NCBI RefSeq assembly: GCF_003353425.1
Contig: NZ_QRAO01000001.1
Location: forward strand, 124,001-188,000
DNA length: 64,000 nt
Direction of reading: 5' to 3'
Source of the DNA: Marinirhabdus gelatinilytica
Lineage (GTDB): Bacteria; Bacteroidota; Bacteroidia; Flavobacteriales; Flavobacteriaceae
Shown here: positions 35,801 to 42,448 of the stretch, in pieces
Layout: the number at the start of each line of letters is the position of its first letter
Position numbering within the stretch: position 1 is the first letter of the stretch
The notes under the pieces: model-generated
Told to the model about the DNA's origin: nothing
Databases searched by the model: none
What the model saw: only the letters and a program-made list of their open reading frames with translations
Program-made: the position numbers and the translations under genes

Positions 35801-36303
35801 TGTATCCACGAGTTTTCGAGGCCGCCCATGAAAAATATAAGTTGTTTGGCAATACATCTATACTTTCGACCAAAAACTTTTTCTACCCAATGAAGCTCCG
35901 CGAAGAGACCATGATCGAGCTGGAGCCTGGCAAGACCATAGCCGTAAAATTGTTATCGGTGGGTATTCCCAACGAAAGTGGGATGCGTATTGTGTTCTTT
36001 TCGGTGAATGGTGAAAACAGATTTGTTGAAATTAAGGACCAATCCATTACTGTACAGAAAACCGAAAACCGAAAAGCCGACCCAGAGGACAAAAACCAAT
36101 ACGGTGCCCCCATACAGGGAATGCTCTATAAAATTTTGGTAAAGAAGGGGCAAGAGATAAAATCGAACGACCCTTTGTTTGTTCTGGAAGCGATGAAAAT
36201 GGAGAGTACCGTTTTGGCAACTGGCAGCGGCAAGGTACAATCTATTACGCTTAAGGAGGGTGATATGGTGATGCAGGATGATCTCATTGTAACTTTAGGC
36301 TAA
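32851..36303 (+). CDS. pyc: Pyruvate carboxylase
   Basis: 1150 residues, the usual length for the single-chain enzyme. The biotin carboxylase domain (1-~450) has KKVLVANRSEIAIRVFRA, the ATP-grasp GGGGRGMR loop and EVNPRIQVEHTVTE. The carboxyltransferase domain (~530-800) has FTDTTMRDAHQSLLATRMR and the metal-site HLHTHDTS. The C-terminal biotinyl domain carries Lys1116 in EAMKMES. It carboxylates pyruvate to oxaloacetate, refilling the TCA cycle and feeding gluconeogenesis and aspartate synthesis; aspartate is also a cyanophycin precursor. The 18-bp palindrome at the promoter suggests a dedicated repressor. No neighbouring gene is in the same operon. Confidence 0.97.
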   Translation: MKIKKVLVANRSEIAIRVFRACTEINLQTVAVYTYEDRYSQHRYKADEAYQIGNNDEPLKPYLDGDTIIALAKSKNVDAIHPGYGFLSENSEFARKCAENDIIFIGPDPAVMDALGDKITAKKIAKKCNIPIIQSNTKKLTSLKVALEEAEKISYPVMLKAASGGGGRGMRIVRSAEELSNNFNSAKSESLNAFGDDTMFLEKYVEDPKHLEIQIVADNHGNIRHLYERDCSVQRRHQKVVEMAPSYNVPDNVKEQLYNYAVAIAKEVQYNNVGTVEFLVDKKDQVYFIEVNPRIQVEHTVTEMVTGIDLIKTQIFVAGGYKLSDKQIKIYDQDSLRTYGFAIQCRLTTEDPSNNFTPDYGTITTYRSASGMGIRLDAGSIYQSYSVSPFFDSMLVKVSAHGRTLDGAVRKMTRALKEFRIRGVKSNIHFLQNVIQHDVFKEGKASVNFIGNTPELFNIKLPQDRTTKITRYLGEVIVNGNPDVKFIDDNKKFRTPTIPTFDPSAPFPEGTKDLLTKLGPEKFSEWLKKEKKIHFTDTTMRDAHQSLLATRMRTYDLVNIAESFAKNHPNTFSIEMWGGATFDVCLRFLNESPWTRLRKLRELMPNILFQMLLRGSNGVGYKAYPDNLIEKFVETSWENGIDIFRIFDSLNWVKAMEPSINYVRKKTGGLAEAAISYTGDILDPNETKYTLKYYTQLAKDLENAGAHIIAIKDMAGLLKPYAATELVSALKDTVKVPLHLHTHDTSSIQSATYLKAIEAGVDVVDVALGGLSGLTSQPNFNSVVEMMKRHERAHDFDMKKLNQFSNYWEDIREYYYPFESDLKAGTAEVYQHEIPGGQYSNLRPQAEALGLGDRFSEVKKMYEQVNKLFGNLVKVTPSSKVVGDMAIFMVTNDLTPEDVMERGETISFPESVINFFKGDLGQPLGGFPKKIQKIILKKAKPYSDRPNAHLDPIDFDKEFKVFKKKFQKNFSRPIEFEDFLSYSLYPRVFEAAHEKYKLFGNTSILSTKNFFYPMKLREETMIELEPGKTIAVKLLSVGIPNESGMRIVFFSVNGENRFVEIKDQSITVQKTENRKADPEDKNQYGAPIQGMLYKILVKKGQEIKSNDPLFVLEAMKMESTVLATGSGKVQSITLKEGDMVMQDDLIVTLG

Positions 36304-36330
36304 AAACGATGTAAAAAAGGGTTTCAAACA

Positions 36331-36360
36331 TTGTTATTCAAATAAATAGTTCTACATTTG
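36331..36360 (+). promoter_or_regulatory. Promoter for rplM-rpsI
   Basis: TTG (36331-36333), 19-base spacer, TACATTTG (36353-36360). The extended sequence TTTGCACCC recurs downstream of the -7 box at 42422. Confidence 0.7.
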
Positions 36361-36399
36361 CACCCCTCAAAAAGTAGAAAATTTTTGCTTTTACGGGTG
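36361..36399 (+). promoter_or_regulatory. Possible hairpin leader upstream of rplM
   Basis: CACCC (36361-36365) can pair with GGGTG (36395-36399), and the inner AAAAG (36370) with CTTTT (36388). It begins close to the predicted transcript start and precedes rplM by 38 bases. Ribosomal protein operons are often autoregulated through such leaders, but nothing here shows which protein binds. Confidence 0.3.
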
Positions 36400-36437
36400 A
36401 AAACAATGATTTATTAACTATTTACACAAAAAACGAA

Positions 36438-36893
36438 ATGGACACATTGAGTTACAAAACAGTATCTGCCAATAAGGCAACCGTGAACAAAGAGTGGTTG
36501 TTGGTAGATGCGGACGGGCAAACATTGGGTCGTCTTGCAAGCGAAGTTGCTAAGTTACTTCGAGGCAAACACAAGCCAAGTTTTACTCCACACGTAGATT
36601 GTGGCGACAACGTAATTATTACGAATGCTGCCAAGATCCAGTTATCAGGGAACAAATGGGAAGCTAAAGAATACATCCGCCACACGGGTTACCCAGGTGG
36701 ACAGCGTTCTTTAACTGCTAAAGAGTTGTTCGGTAAAGATCCTGCAAGACTTGTAGAAAAAGCTGTAAAAGGTATGTTACCCAAAAACAAATTGGGTAGT
36801 GCTATTTTCAGAAACCTAAAAGTTTATGCAGACGACAACCACGGACAAGAAGCACAAAAACCCAGAGTAATTAACCTTAACGACAACAAGTAA
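36438..36893 (+). CDS. rplM: 50S ribosomal protein L13
   Basis: 151 residues, standard length. [28 protein letters not shown], the GDNVIITNA motif and HTGYPGGQ are conserved L13 sequence. It binds 23S rRNA early in 50S assembly. The ATG at 36438 follows an A-rich leader with no strong Shine-Dalgarno. The stop TAA shares its last A with the rpsI start, so the two genes are translationally coupled in the conserved rplM-rpsI operon. Confidence 0.98.
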   Translation: MDTLSYKTVSANKATVNKEWLLVDADGQTLGRLASEVAKLLRGKHKPSFTPHVDCGDNVIITNAAKIQLSGNKWEAKEYIRHTGYPGGQRSLTAKELFGKDPARLVEKAVKGMLPKNKLGSAIFRNLKVYADDNHGQEAQKPRVINLNDNK

Positions 36894-37279
36894 TGGAGAC
36901 AATTCACAAAATTGGAAGAAGAAAGACCGCTGTTGCGCGTGTGTACCTTTCTGAAGGAAAAGGGAACATTACCATCAACAAGCGTGATCTAGACAACTAT
37001 TTTACCACCTCTACTTTACAGTATAAAGTAAAGCAACCCCTAATGTTAACAGATAACGAAAAAACTTTCGACATCTCTGTAAATGTTTTTGGTGGAGGTA
37101 TCACAGGACAGGCAGAAGCAATTCGCTTGGCCATCTCTCGCGCTATGTGCGAGCTGAACGATGAGAACAGAGGCATCCTGAAGCCAGAAGGATTACTTAC
37201 CAGAGACCCACGTATGGTAGAGCGTAAGAAATTCGGACAGAAGAAAGCCCGTAAGAAATTCCAGTTCTCTAAGCGTTAG
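36893..37279 (+). CDS. rpsI: 30S ribosomal protein S9
   Basis: 128 residues. KIGRRKTAVARVYLSEGKG at the start and the GLLTRDPRMVERKKFGQKKARKKFQFSKR-type basic C-terminus (conserved, ending S-K-R) identify S9; the C-terminal Arg reaches the P-site tRNA. Overlaps rplM by one base. It is followed by two short inverted repeats and a 200-bp spacer before rpsB. Confidence 0.98.
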   Translation: METIHKIGRRKTAVARVYLSEGKGNITINKRDLDNYFTTSTLQYKVKQPLMLTDNEKTFDISVNVFGGGITGQAEAIRLAISRAMCELNDENRGILKPEGLLTRDPRMVERKKFGQKKARKKFQFSKR

Positions 37280-37393
37280 GCTTCGACTTCGCTCAGCCTG
37301 CGTTGCTTTGCAACATTGGTTTGGCGATTATTACAAGTTCATACAAATACAATTATTAATAAGCTGTTAGTCCCGCTCTTTGCCGGGCGGGAC
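37279..37393 (+). other. Spacer hairpins between rpsI and rpsB
   Basis: GGCTTCGACTTCGCTCAGCC (37279-37298) starts at the last base of the rpsI stop codon and can fold, followed by GTTGCTTTGCAAC. A stronger stem GTCCCGC / GCGGGAC lies at 37370-37393, 87 bases before rpsB, without a T run. The first may be a dispersed repeat; the second could be an rpsB leader structure. No gene is present here. Confidence 0.45.
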
Positions 37394-37479
37394 AATTAGT
37401 TTAGCATCTAAATCAAAGATTTCAGAATTACTGAAGGAAAGATTGCTATCTAACTTACAGAACGTAAACTAAAAACAAA

Positions 37480-38310
37480 ATGGCAGACAACAAGCAAGTT
37501 AAGGAACTCCTTGACGCAGGTGTACACTTTGGACACCTTACCAGAAAATGGAACCCGAACATGGCCCCGTATATCTATATGGAGCGTAACGGTATCCACA
37601 TTATAAACCTTTACAAAACTACCGCAAAGCTTAAGGAAGCAAACGATGCATTGGCGAAGATCGCTGCTAGCGGCCGCAAAATTCTTTTTGTGGCTACTAA
37701 AAAGCAAGCCAAGGACATCGTTGCAGAAAAAGTGGAGAACGTGAACATGCCCTACATCACCGAAAGATGGCCAGGTGGTATGCTGACCAACTTTGTGACT
37801 ATCCGTAAAGCCGTGAAGAAAATGGCTTCTATCGATAGAATGAAGCAGGACGGTACCTTTAACTCACTTTCAAAGAAAGAGCGTTTGGCCGTAGACCGTA
37901 CTCGAGCTAAATTAGAAAAGAACCTTGGTTCCATTAGCGATATGAGCCGTCTTCCAGGTGCCTTGTTCATTGTAGATACTACACGTGAGCATATTGCAGT
38001 AAAAGAAGCCCAAAAGCTGAACATCCCAATCTTTGCGATGGTAGACACAAACAGTGATCCACGTGAGATAGACTTCCCAATCCCATCCAATGATGATGCT
38101 TCTAAGTCTATCGAAAAGATAATCGCTAGCGTGACCGATGCTGTTGCAGCAGGTCTAGCCGAAAGAAAAGCTGGAAAAGATAGCGACGATAAAAAAGAAG
38201 CTCCTGCCAAGAAAAAAGAAACCAAGGCAGAAAAACCAGAAAAAGAGGAAAAAGCAGCAAAGCCAAAAAGAAAAAAGGTAGCCGCTGAAGCTTCAAAAGA
38301 AGAAGAATAG
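37480..38310 (+). CDS. rpsB: 30S ribosomal protein S2
   Basis: 276 residues. The core (1-~225) has LLDAGVHFGHLTRKWNPNM, ERWPGGMLTNF and the PGALFIVDT, VDTNSDPREIDFPIPSNDD motifs. The last ~48 residues are a Lys/Glu/Ala-rich tail (KKEAPAKKKETKAEKPEK) typical of Bacteroidota S2 extensions and probably disordered. Acts in 30S assembly and S1 binding. Followed by a terminator before tsf, unlike the simple rpsB-tsf operon of many bacteria. Confidence 0.98.
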   Translation: MADNKQVKELLDAGVHFGHLTRKWNPNMAPYIYMERNGIHIINLYKTTAKLKEANDALAKIAASGRKILFVATKKQAKDIVAEKVENVNMPYITERWPGGMLTNFVTIRKAVKKMASIDRMKQDGTFNSLSKKERLAVDRTRAKLEKNLGSISDMSRLPGALFIVDTTREHIAVKEAQKLNIPIFAMVDTNSDPREIDFPIPSNDDASKSIEKIIASVTDAVAAGLAERKAGKDSDDKKEAPAKKKETKAEKPEKEEKAAKPKRKKVAAEASKEEE

Positions 38311-38362
38311 GTTTTGTAGCTGAAAAGTATCAGCTGGAAAATTAATCATTTCATAAAATTGA

Positions 38363-38412
38363 AAAGTCGTCAGGTTCATTTCTATAGTTGAAATTTGCGA
38401 CGGCTTTTTTAA
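38363..38412 (+). terminator. Terminator between rpsB and tsf
   Basis: AAAGTCGTC (38363-38371) pairs with GACGGCTTT (38399-38407), with one G-T pair and a 27-base loop, followed by T residues. Some read-through to tsf is likely. Confidence 0.7.
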
Positions 38413-38433
38413 ATAAATAAAACAATAACAAGG

Positions 38434-38451
38434 TTCCCGTTTCCACGGGAA
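38434..38451 (+). promoter_or_regulatory. Hairpin upstream of tsf
   Basis: TTCCCGT / ACGGGAA stem with a 4-base loop, 17 bases before the tsf start. It could mask or position the ribosome site; no further evidence. Confidence 0.35.
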
Positions 38452-38467
38452 AAATATCAAAGATATT

Positions 38468-39430
38468 ATGGTAAAAGTAACCGCCGCAGAAGTAAACGAA
38501 TTAAGAAAAAAGACCGGAGCCGGGATGATGGACTGTAAAAAGGCATTGGTAGAGGCAGAGGGCAATATGGAAGAAGCAATTAACATCCTTAGAAAAAAAG
38601 GACAAAAAATTGCAGAGAAAAGAGCAGACCGTGACTCAAGCGAAGGGGCTGTAGTTTCTTCAATCAATGACGATAACACAAGAGGTATCGTAGTATCCCT
38701 AAACTGTGAGACAGATTTTGTTGCCAAGAATGACTCTTACAAAGAACTAGCACAGCAAATCGCCGATGTTGCTATCAACGTAAACTCTAAAGAAGAATTG
38801 TTGAAAGCAGATTTCGACGGAATGACCGTTGAAGACAAACTAATAGAGCAAACAGGTGTGATTGGCGAGAAGATTGAAATTGGAGGCTTTGAAGTACTGG
38901 AAGCACCTTTCGTAGGGACATATATCCACGGAAACAAGATTGGCGCCTTGACAGGGCTTTCAGAAGCAATTGATAATGCTGAAGAAGTTGCCAAGAACGT
39001 ATCTATGCAAGTTGCCTCTATGGGTGCGACCACTTTGTCCTCAGCCGATTTTGACCCTGCTTTTGTAGCTTCTGAAACTGAGGCGCGTATTGCAGCAATC
39101 GAAAAAGAAAACATTGAGTTGGGACGTTTGGGCAAGACCCTTAAAAATGTGCCACAATATATTTCTAAATCTCAATTGACCGATGAGGTAATGGCAAAAG
39201 CCGAAGCTGATGCAAAAGAGCAATTGAAAGCCGAAGGAAAGCCAGAAAAAATCTGGGACCGAATCCTTCCAGGTAAGATGGAGCGCTTTGTGAGCGACAA
39301 CACCACCTTGGACCAAGAAAAAGCACTTTTGGACCAAAACTATATTATGGACGACAAGAAAAAAGTGGCCGATTATGTAGCAGACCAAGGCGTAAAAGTT
39401 GTTGGGTTTAAGAGAATATCCTTAGCGTAG
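38468..39430 (+). CDS. tsf: Translation elongation factor Ts
   Basis: 320 residues. VNELRKKTGAGMMDCKKALVEAEGN, the TDFVAKN motif and a repeated dimer-like coiled segment identify EF-Ts, the nucleotide exchange factor for EF-Tu. Bacteroidota EF-Ts are longer than the ~280 residues of E. coli; the extra part is the MERFVSDNTTLDQEKALLDQ-type region near the C-terminus. Ends before a strong terminator. Confidence 0.98.
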   Translation: MVKVTAAEVNELRKKTGAGMMDCKKALVEAEGNMEEAINILRKKGQKIAEKRADRDSSEGAVVSSINDDNTRGIVVSLNCETDFVAKNDSYKELAQQIADVAINVNSKEELLKADFDGMTVEDKLIEQTGVIGEKIEIGGFEVLEAPFVGTYIHGNKIGALTGLSEAIDNAEEVAKNVSMQVASMGATTLSSADFDPAFVASETEARIAAIEKENIELGRLGKTLKNVPQYISKSQLTDEVMAKAEADAKEQLKAEGKPEKIWDRILPGKMERFVSDNTTLDQEKALLDQNYIMDDKKKVADYVADQGVKVVGFKRISLA

Positions 39431-39502
39431 TTTCAGTACAATTTTAACAGCGCTTGCGTTATTAAAACCGCTTAACTACCTTTTTAGGCACCTATAATTT
39501 AC

Positions 39503-39541
39503 AATCCGTTACCAGAAATTTCTGGTAACGGATTTTTTTTG
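39503..39541 (+). terminator. Terminator of tsf
   Basis: Fifteen-base perfect arms (39504-39518 and 39519-39533), core CCGTTACCAG / CTGGTAACGG, followed by eight T residues. Confidence 0.95.
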
Positions 39542-39597
39542 TTCAAAAATTCTACGAGCAAAGCGTCCTACCCCTACCAACTACCCACTTTTTTCCC

Positions 39598-39605
39598 TAT
39601 TTTTG
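39598..39605 (+). promoter_or_regulatory. -7 box (TATTTTTG) for pyrH
   Basis: Exact TAnnTTTG 17 bases before the ATG. A C-rich sequence upstream shows no TTG -33 box. Confidence 0.5.
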
Positions 39606-39622
39606 CATCACAAAATCTCGCT

Positions 39623-40330
39623 ATGCACTACAAAAGAATCCTCCTAAAACTCTCTGGAGAAGCCCTTATGGGAAGCCGCCAATACGGTATAGATCCCGAT
39701 CGCCTAAAAGAATATGCACAAGAAATAAAACAGATTACCAACCTTGGGGTAGAGGTCGCAATCGTGATTGGTGGCGGCAATATTTTCCGTGGTTTGGCAG
39801 GTGCCAGCAAAGGGATGGACCGCGTGCAGGGAGATCACATGGGAATGCTTGCTACCGTAATCAACGGGCTTGCATTGCAGGGTGCACTGGAAGATGAGGA
39901 AATACCCACCCGTTTGCAAACAGCCATAAAAATAAACGAAGTGGCAGAGCCATTCATACGTCGCAAGGCCATTCGCCATTTGGAAAAAGGACGGGTCGTG
40001 ATTTTTGGAGGAGGCACGGGAAATCCTTATTTCACTACAGACAGTGCCGCTGTACTGCGCGCCATTGAAATTGAAGCTGACGTAATCCTTAAAGGAACCC
40101 GTGTTGATGGTATTTACACGAGCGACCCTGAGAAAGACACTACTGCTACAAAGTTTGACCACATCACCTTTGACGATGTGCTTAAAAAGGGACTCAAGGT
40201 CATGGACACAACTGCATTTACCCTTAGCCAAGAAAACCAATTGCCCATTATTGTGTTTGATATGAATACGAAGGGTAATTTATTGAAGGTGGTCACTGGC
40301 GAAACTATTGGTACTAAAGTTAATTTGTGA
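39623..40330 (+). CDS. pyrH: Uridylate kinase
   Basis: 235 residues from ATG at 39623 ([17 protein letters not shown]), the normal start; a TTG at 39539 would sit inside the terminator and promoter. [38 protein letters not shown]-like sequence (in part [13 protein letters not shown]) and [14 protein letters not shown] are typical UMP kinase motifs. Phosphorylates UMP to UDP. It sits in the common tsf-pyrH-frr order. The following gene has its own promoter-like boxes overlapping this stop codon. Confidence 0.97.
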   Translation: MHYKRILLKLSGEALMGSRQYGIDPDRLKEYAQEIKQITNLGVEVAIVIGGGNIFRGLAGASKGMDRVQGDHMGMLATVINGLALQGALEDEEIPTRLQTAIKINEVAEPFIRRKAIRHLEKGRVVIFGGGTGNPYFTTDSAAVLRAIEIEADVILKGTRVDGIYTSDPEKDTTATKFDHITFDDVLKKGLKVMDTTAFTLSQENQLPIIVFDMNTKGNLLKVVTGETIGTKVNL

Positions 40331-40356
40331 TATTAAAGATTGTTTTAGTATTTTTG
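40324..40356 (+). promoter_or_regulatory. Promoter for frr
   Basis: TTTG (40324-40327), 21-base spacer, TATTTTTG (40349-40356). The -33 box overlaps the last codons of pyrH. The leader would be about 105 bases long. Confidence 0.5.
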
Positions 40357-40465
40357 GATTGGTCTGGTTTTTGCCTGCCCTATACAGCGTAAAGCAACTT
40401 TGCGTAGTTGAAACTAATTAATAATATAAAAAGCTTGGTATAAGCCTACTGAGCAAAGCCGAAGT

Positions 40466-41020
40466 ATGGAAGACGAAATAAAATTTATACTGGACAGCAC
40501 CAAAGAAGCAATGGACAATGCTGTTGCGCACTTGGAAAAACAATTGATGAACATCCGTGCCGGGAAAGCATCTCCCTCTATGTTAGGAAGCGTAAAGGTG
40601 GATTACTACGGAACCCCCACCCCCCTTTCTCAAGTAGCAAACGTAAATACTCCGGACGGGATGACCATCTCTGTCCAGCCGTGGGAGAAATCTATGATTC
40701 CTGAAATTGAAAAAGGGATCCAAATGGCAAATCTCGGCTTTAACCCCATGAACAATGGTGAGAGCGTAATAATCAATGTTCCTCCCTTGACCGAAGAACG
40801 CCGTTCCGAATTGGCAAAACAAGCCAAGGCAGAAGCCGAAGAAGCAAAAATAGGCGTGCGCAACGACCGTAAAAACGCCAATAACGATATAAAAAAGTTA
40901 GATATTTCTGAAGACATGAAAAGCAATCTGGAAATAGACATCCAGAAAATGACCGATAACCATATTGCCAAAATAGATCAAATCTTCGAGAAAAAAGAAA
41001 AGGAAATCATGACGGTTTAA
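40466..41020 (+). CDS. frr: Ribosome recycling factor
   Basis: 184 residues. HLEKQLMNIRAGKASPSML, VDYYGTPTPLSQVANV, IQPWE-like VQPWEKSMI, and LTEERRSELAKQAK with a long helical hairpin identify RRF, which splits post-termination ribosomes with EF-G. Preceded by pyrH in the conserved order. ATG at 40466. Confidence 0.98.
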   Translation: MEDEIKFILDSTKEAMDNAVAHLEKQLMNIRAGKASPSMLGSVKVDYYGTPTPLSQVANVNTPDGMTISVQPWEKSMIPEIEKGIQMANLGFNPMNNGESVIINVPPLTEERRSELAKQAKAEAEEAKIGVRNDRKNANNDIKKLDISEDMKSNLEIDIQKMTDNHIAKIDQIFEKKEKEIMTV

Positions 41021-41050
41021 TTTTATTTGTACGTTAAACAAAACACAAAC

Positions 41051-41074
41051 AAGCGGCCATTGCGCCGCTTTCTT
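41051..41074 (+). terminator. Terminator of frr
   Basis: AAGCGGC (41051-41057) / GCCGCTT (41064-41070) with a CATTGC loop and TTCTT tail. Confidence 0.7.
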
Positions 41075-41103
41075 ATTACATTCGCATATTATTCTTCACA
41101 TCT

Positions 41104-42369
41104 ATGCGCGGTACACTACTGCTCTTTTTGTTACTCTTTTCACTGGCCTTTTACGCACAGGAACCTGCTATTAAAACCGAACAGGACACAACCGCAACTA
41201 AGGCCGAGAAAAAAGAAAATCCCTTTAATACAGGTTTCTACCCCATTGGGTTTTTCGATATCGACCTACGCTATATAATAAAATACAACAATTACGAAGG
41301 TTTACGGCTGGGCATTGGCGGCGTAACCAACGATAGGCTGTCCGAACGTTTTAAAATCAGCGGCTATTTTGCCCGTGGTTTCAAGGACCGTGATATCAAG
41401 TTTGGTGTGGGCGGTAGTATCCGGCTGAATAAAGAATATAAAACATGGCTCAATCTTCAGTATAAAGATGATATACAGGAAATAGGGAAATTCAATTTCT
41501 TGACGGACGACAGGGTATATTCGGTATTTGAACCCAGGTTGGTAAACGTAACCCAATTCTACAAAGAAAGAACGTGGCAGACCAACGTACAAGCAGAGTT
41601 TATTGAAAAGATATTGGCAGAGGTGCGGTTTTCAAGAAGCCGGATCGACCAAATTGAAGATTATCGTTTCTTGAACAATGGCGAGCTGTTCGAAAATTAT
41701 GAAATTGCCGAAGTCACCGGTTCCTTCCGTATAAGCCCCAAGACCGATTTTATTACTACCAAAGATGGGCGTGTGGAATATTTTGACGGTTTTCCAAAAA
41801 TTAGTGCACAAGTTACACAAGGATTAAAGGGTATTACAGGAAGCGATTTTAGCTACACCAAATTTGGACTGAAGTTAGACTACTATATCAAAAGAACAAA
41901 CTTGTCCTCTACCAACTTTTTGTTGGAAGGAGACTATGCTATTGGCAATGTACCGTTAACACATCTCTACCACGCCTATCCCAATGCTCCAACAAAGGAT
42001 GAAATTTTACAACGTTTCTCTGTTGCGGGCCGCCGTAGTTTTGAGACTATGTACTTTGGGGAGTTCTTCTCGGACCAGTTGGTTACGTTTCAAGTAAAGC
42101 ACAGCTTGCGCCGTTTTTATTTTTCAGAACGTTTTAAACCCGAACTTGTCCTTATTTCCCGACATGCCCTGGGCAATATGCGCAACCCAGAAGAACATAT
42201 AGGACTCCCGTTCAACACCTTGGAACAACTTTATAACGAGTCCGGATTTGAGCTAAACAAGCTTATCTTTGGCTTTGGACTTAGTTTTGCCTATCGGTAC
42301 GGCTTTTACAACCTCCCCCAGTTCGAGGACAATATAAGCTTTAAGTTTACCTTTTACGCAAAGTTTTAA
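41104..42369 (+). CDS. DUF5686-like outer membrane beta-barrel protein
   Basis: 421 residues. Signal peptide MRGTLLLFLLLFSLAFYAQ; then a beta-rich protein with FLLEGDYAIGNVPLTHLY, the F...M...EFFSDQ segment and a final barrel ending FKFTFYAKF. These are the C-terminal barrel features of DUF5686 proteins, but the N-terminal carboxypeptidase-regulatory-like domain often present in that family is missing, so it is a short form. Located in the outer membrane; role unknown. ATG at 41104 follows the frr terminator. Confidence 0.65.
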   Translation: MRGTLLLFLLLFSLAFYAQEPAIKTEQDTTATKAEKKENPFNTGFYPIGFFDIDLRYIIKYNNYEGLRLGIGGVTNDRLSERFKISGYFARGFKDRDIKFGVGGSIRLNKEYKTWLNLQYKDDIQEIGKFNFLTDDRVYSVFEPRLVNVTQFYKERTWQTNVQAEFIEKILAEVRFSRSRIDQIEDYRFLNNGELFENYEIAEVTGSFRISPKTDFITTKDGRVEYFDGFPKISAQVTQGLKGITGSDFSYTKFGLKLDYYIKRTNLSSTNFLLEGDYAIGNVPLTHLYHAYPNAPTKDEILQRFSVAGRRSFETMYFGEFFSDQLVTFQVKHSLRRFYFSERFKPELVLISRHALGNMRNPEEHIGLPFNTLEQLYNESGFELNKLIFGFGLSFAYRYGFYNLPQFEDNISFKFTFYAKF

Positions 42370-42417
42370 ACTGCAAACTACACTATCCAACTATAGGAAT
42401 AACCCACACCATTTCAC

Positions 42418-42425
42418 TACCTTTG
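42418..42425 (+). promoter_or_regulatory. -7 box (TACCTTTG) for the MMPL gene
   Basis: Exact TAnnTTTG with the extended TTTGCACCC also seen at rplM, 23 bases before the TTG start. No clear -33 box. Confidence 0.55.
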
Positions 42426-42448
42426 CACCCAATTTGTAGCCAAGTCTT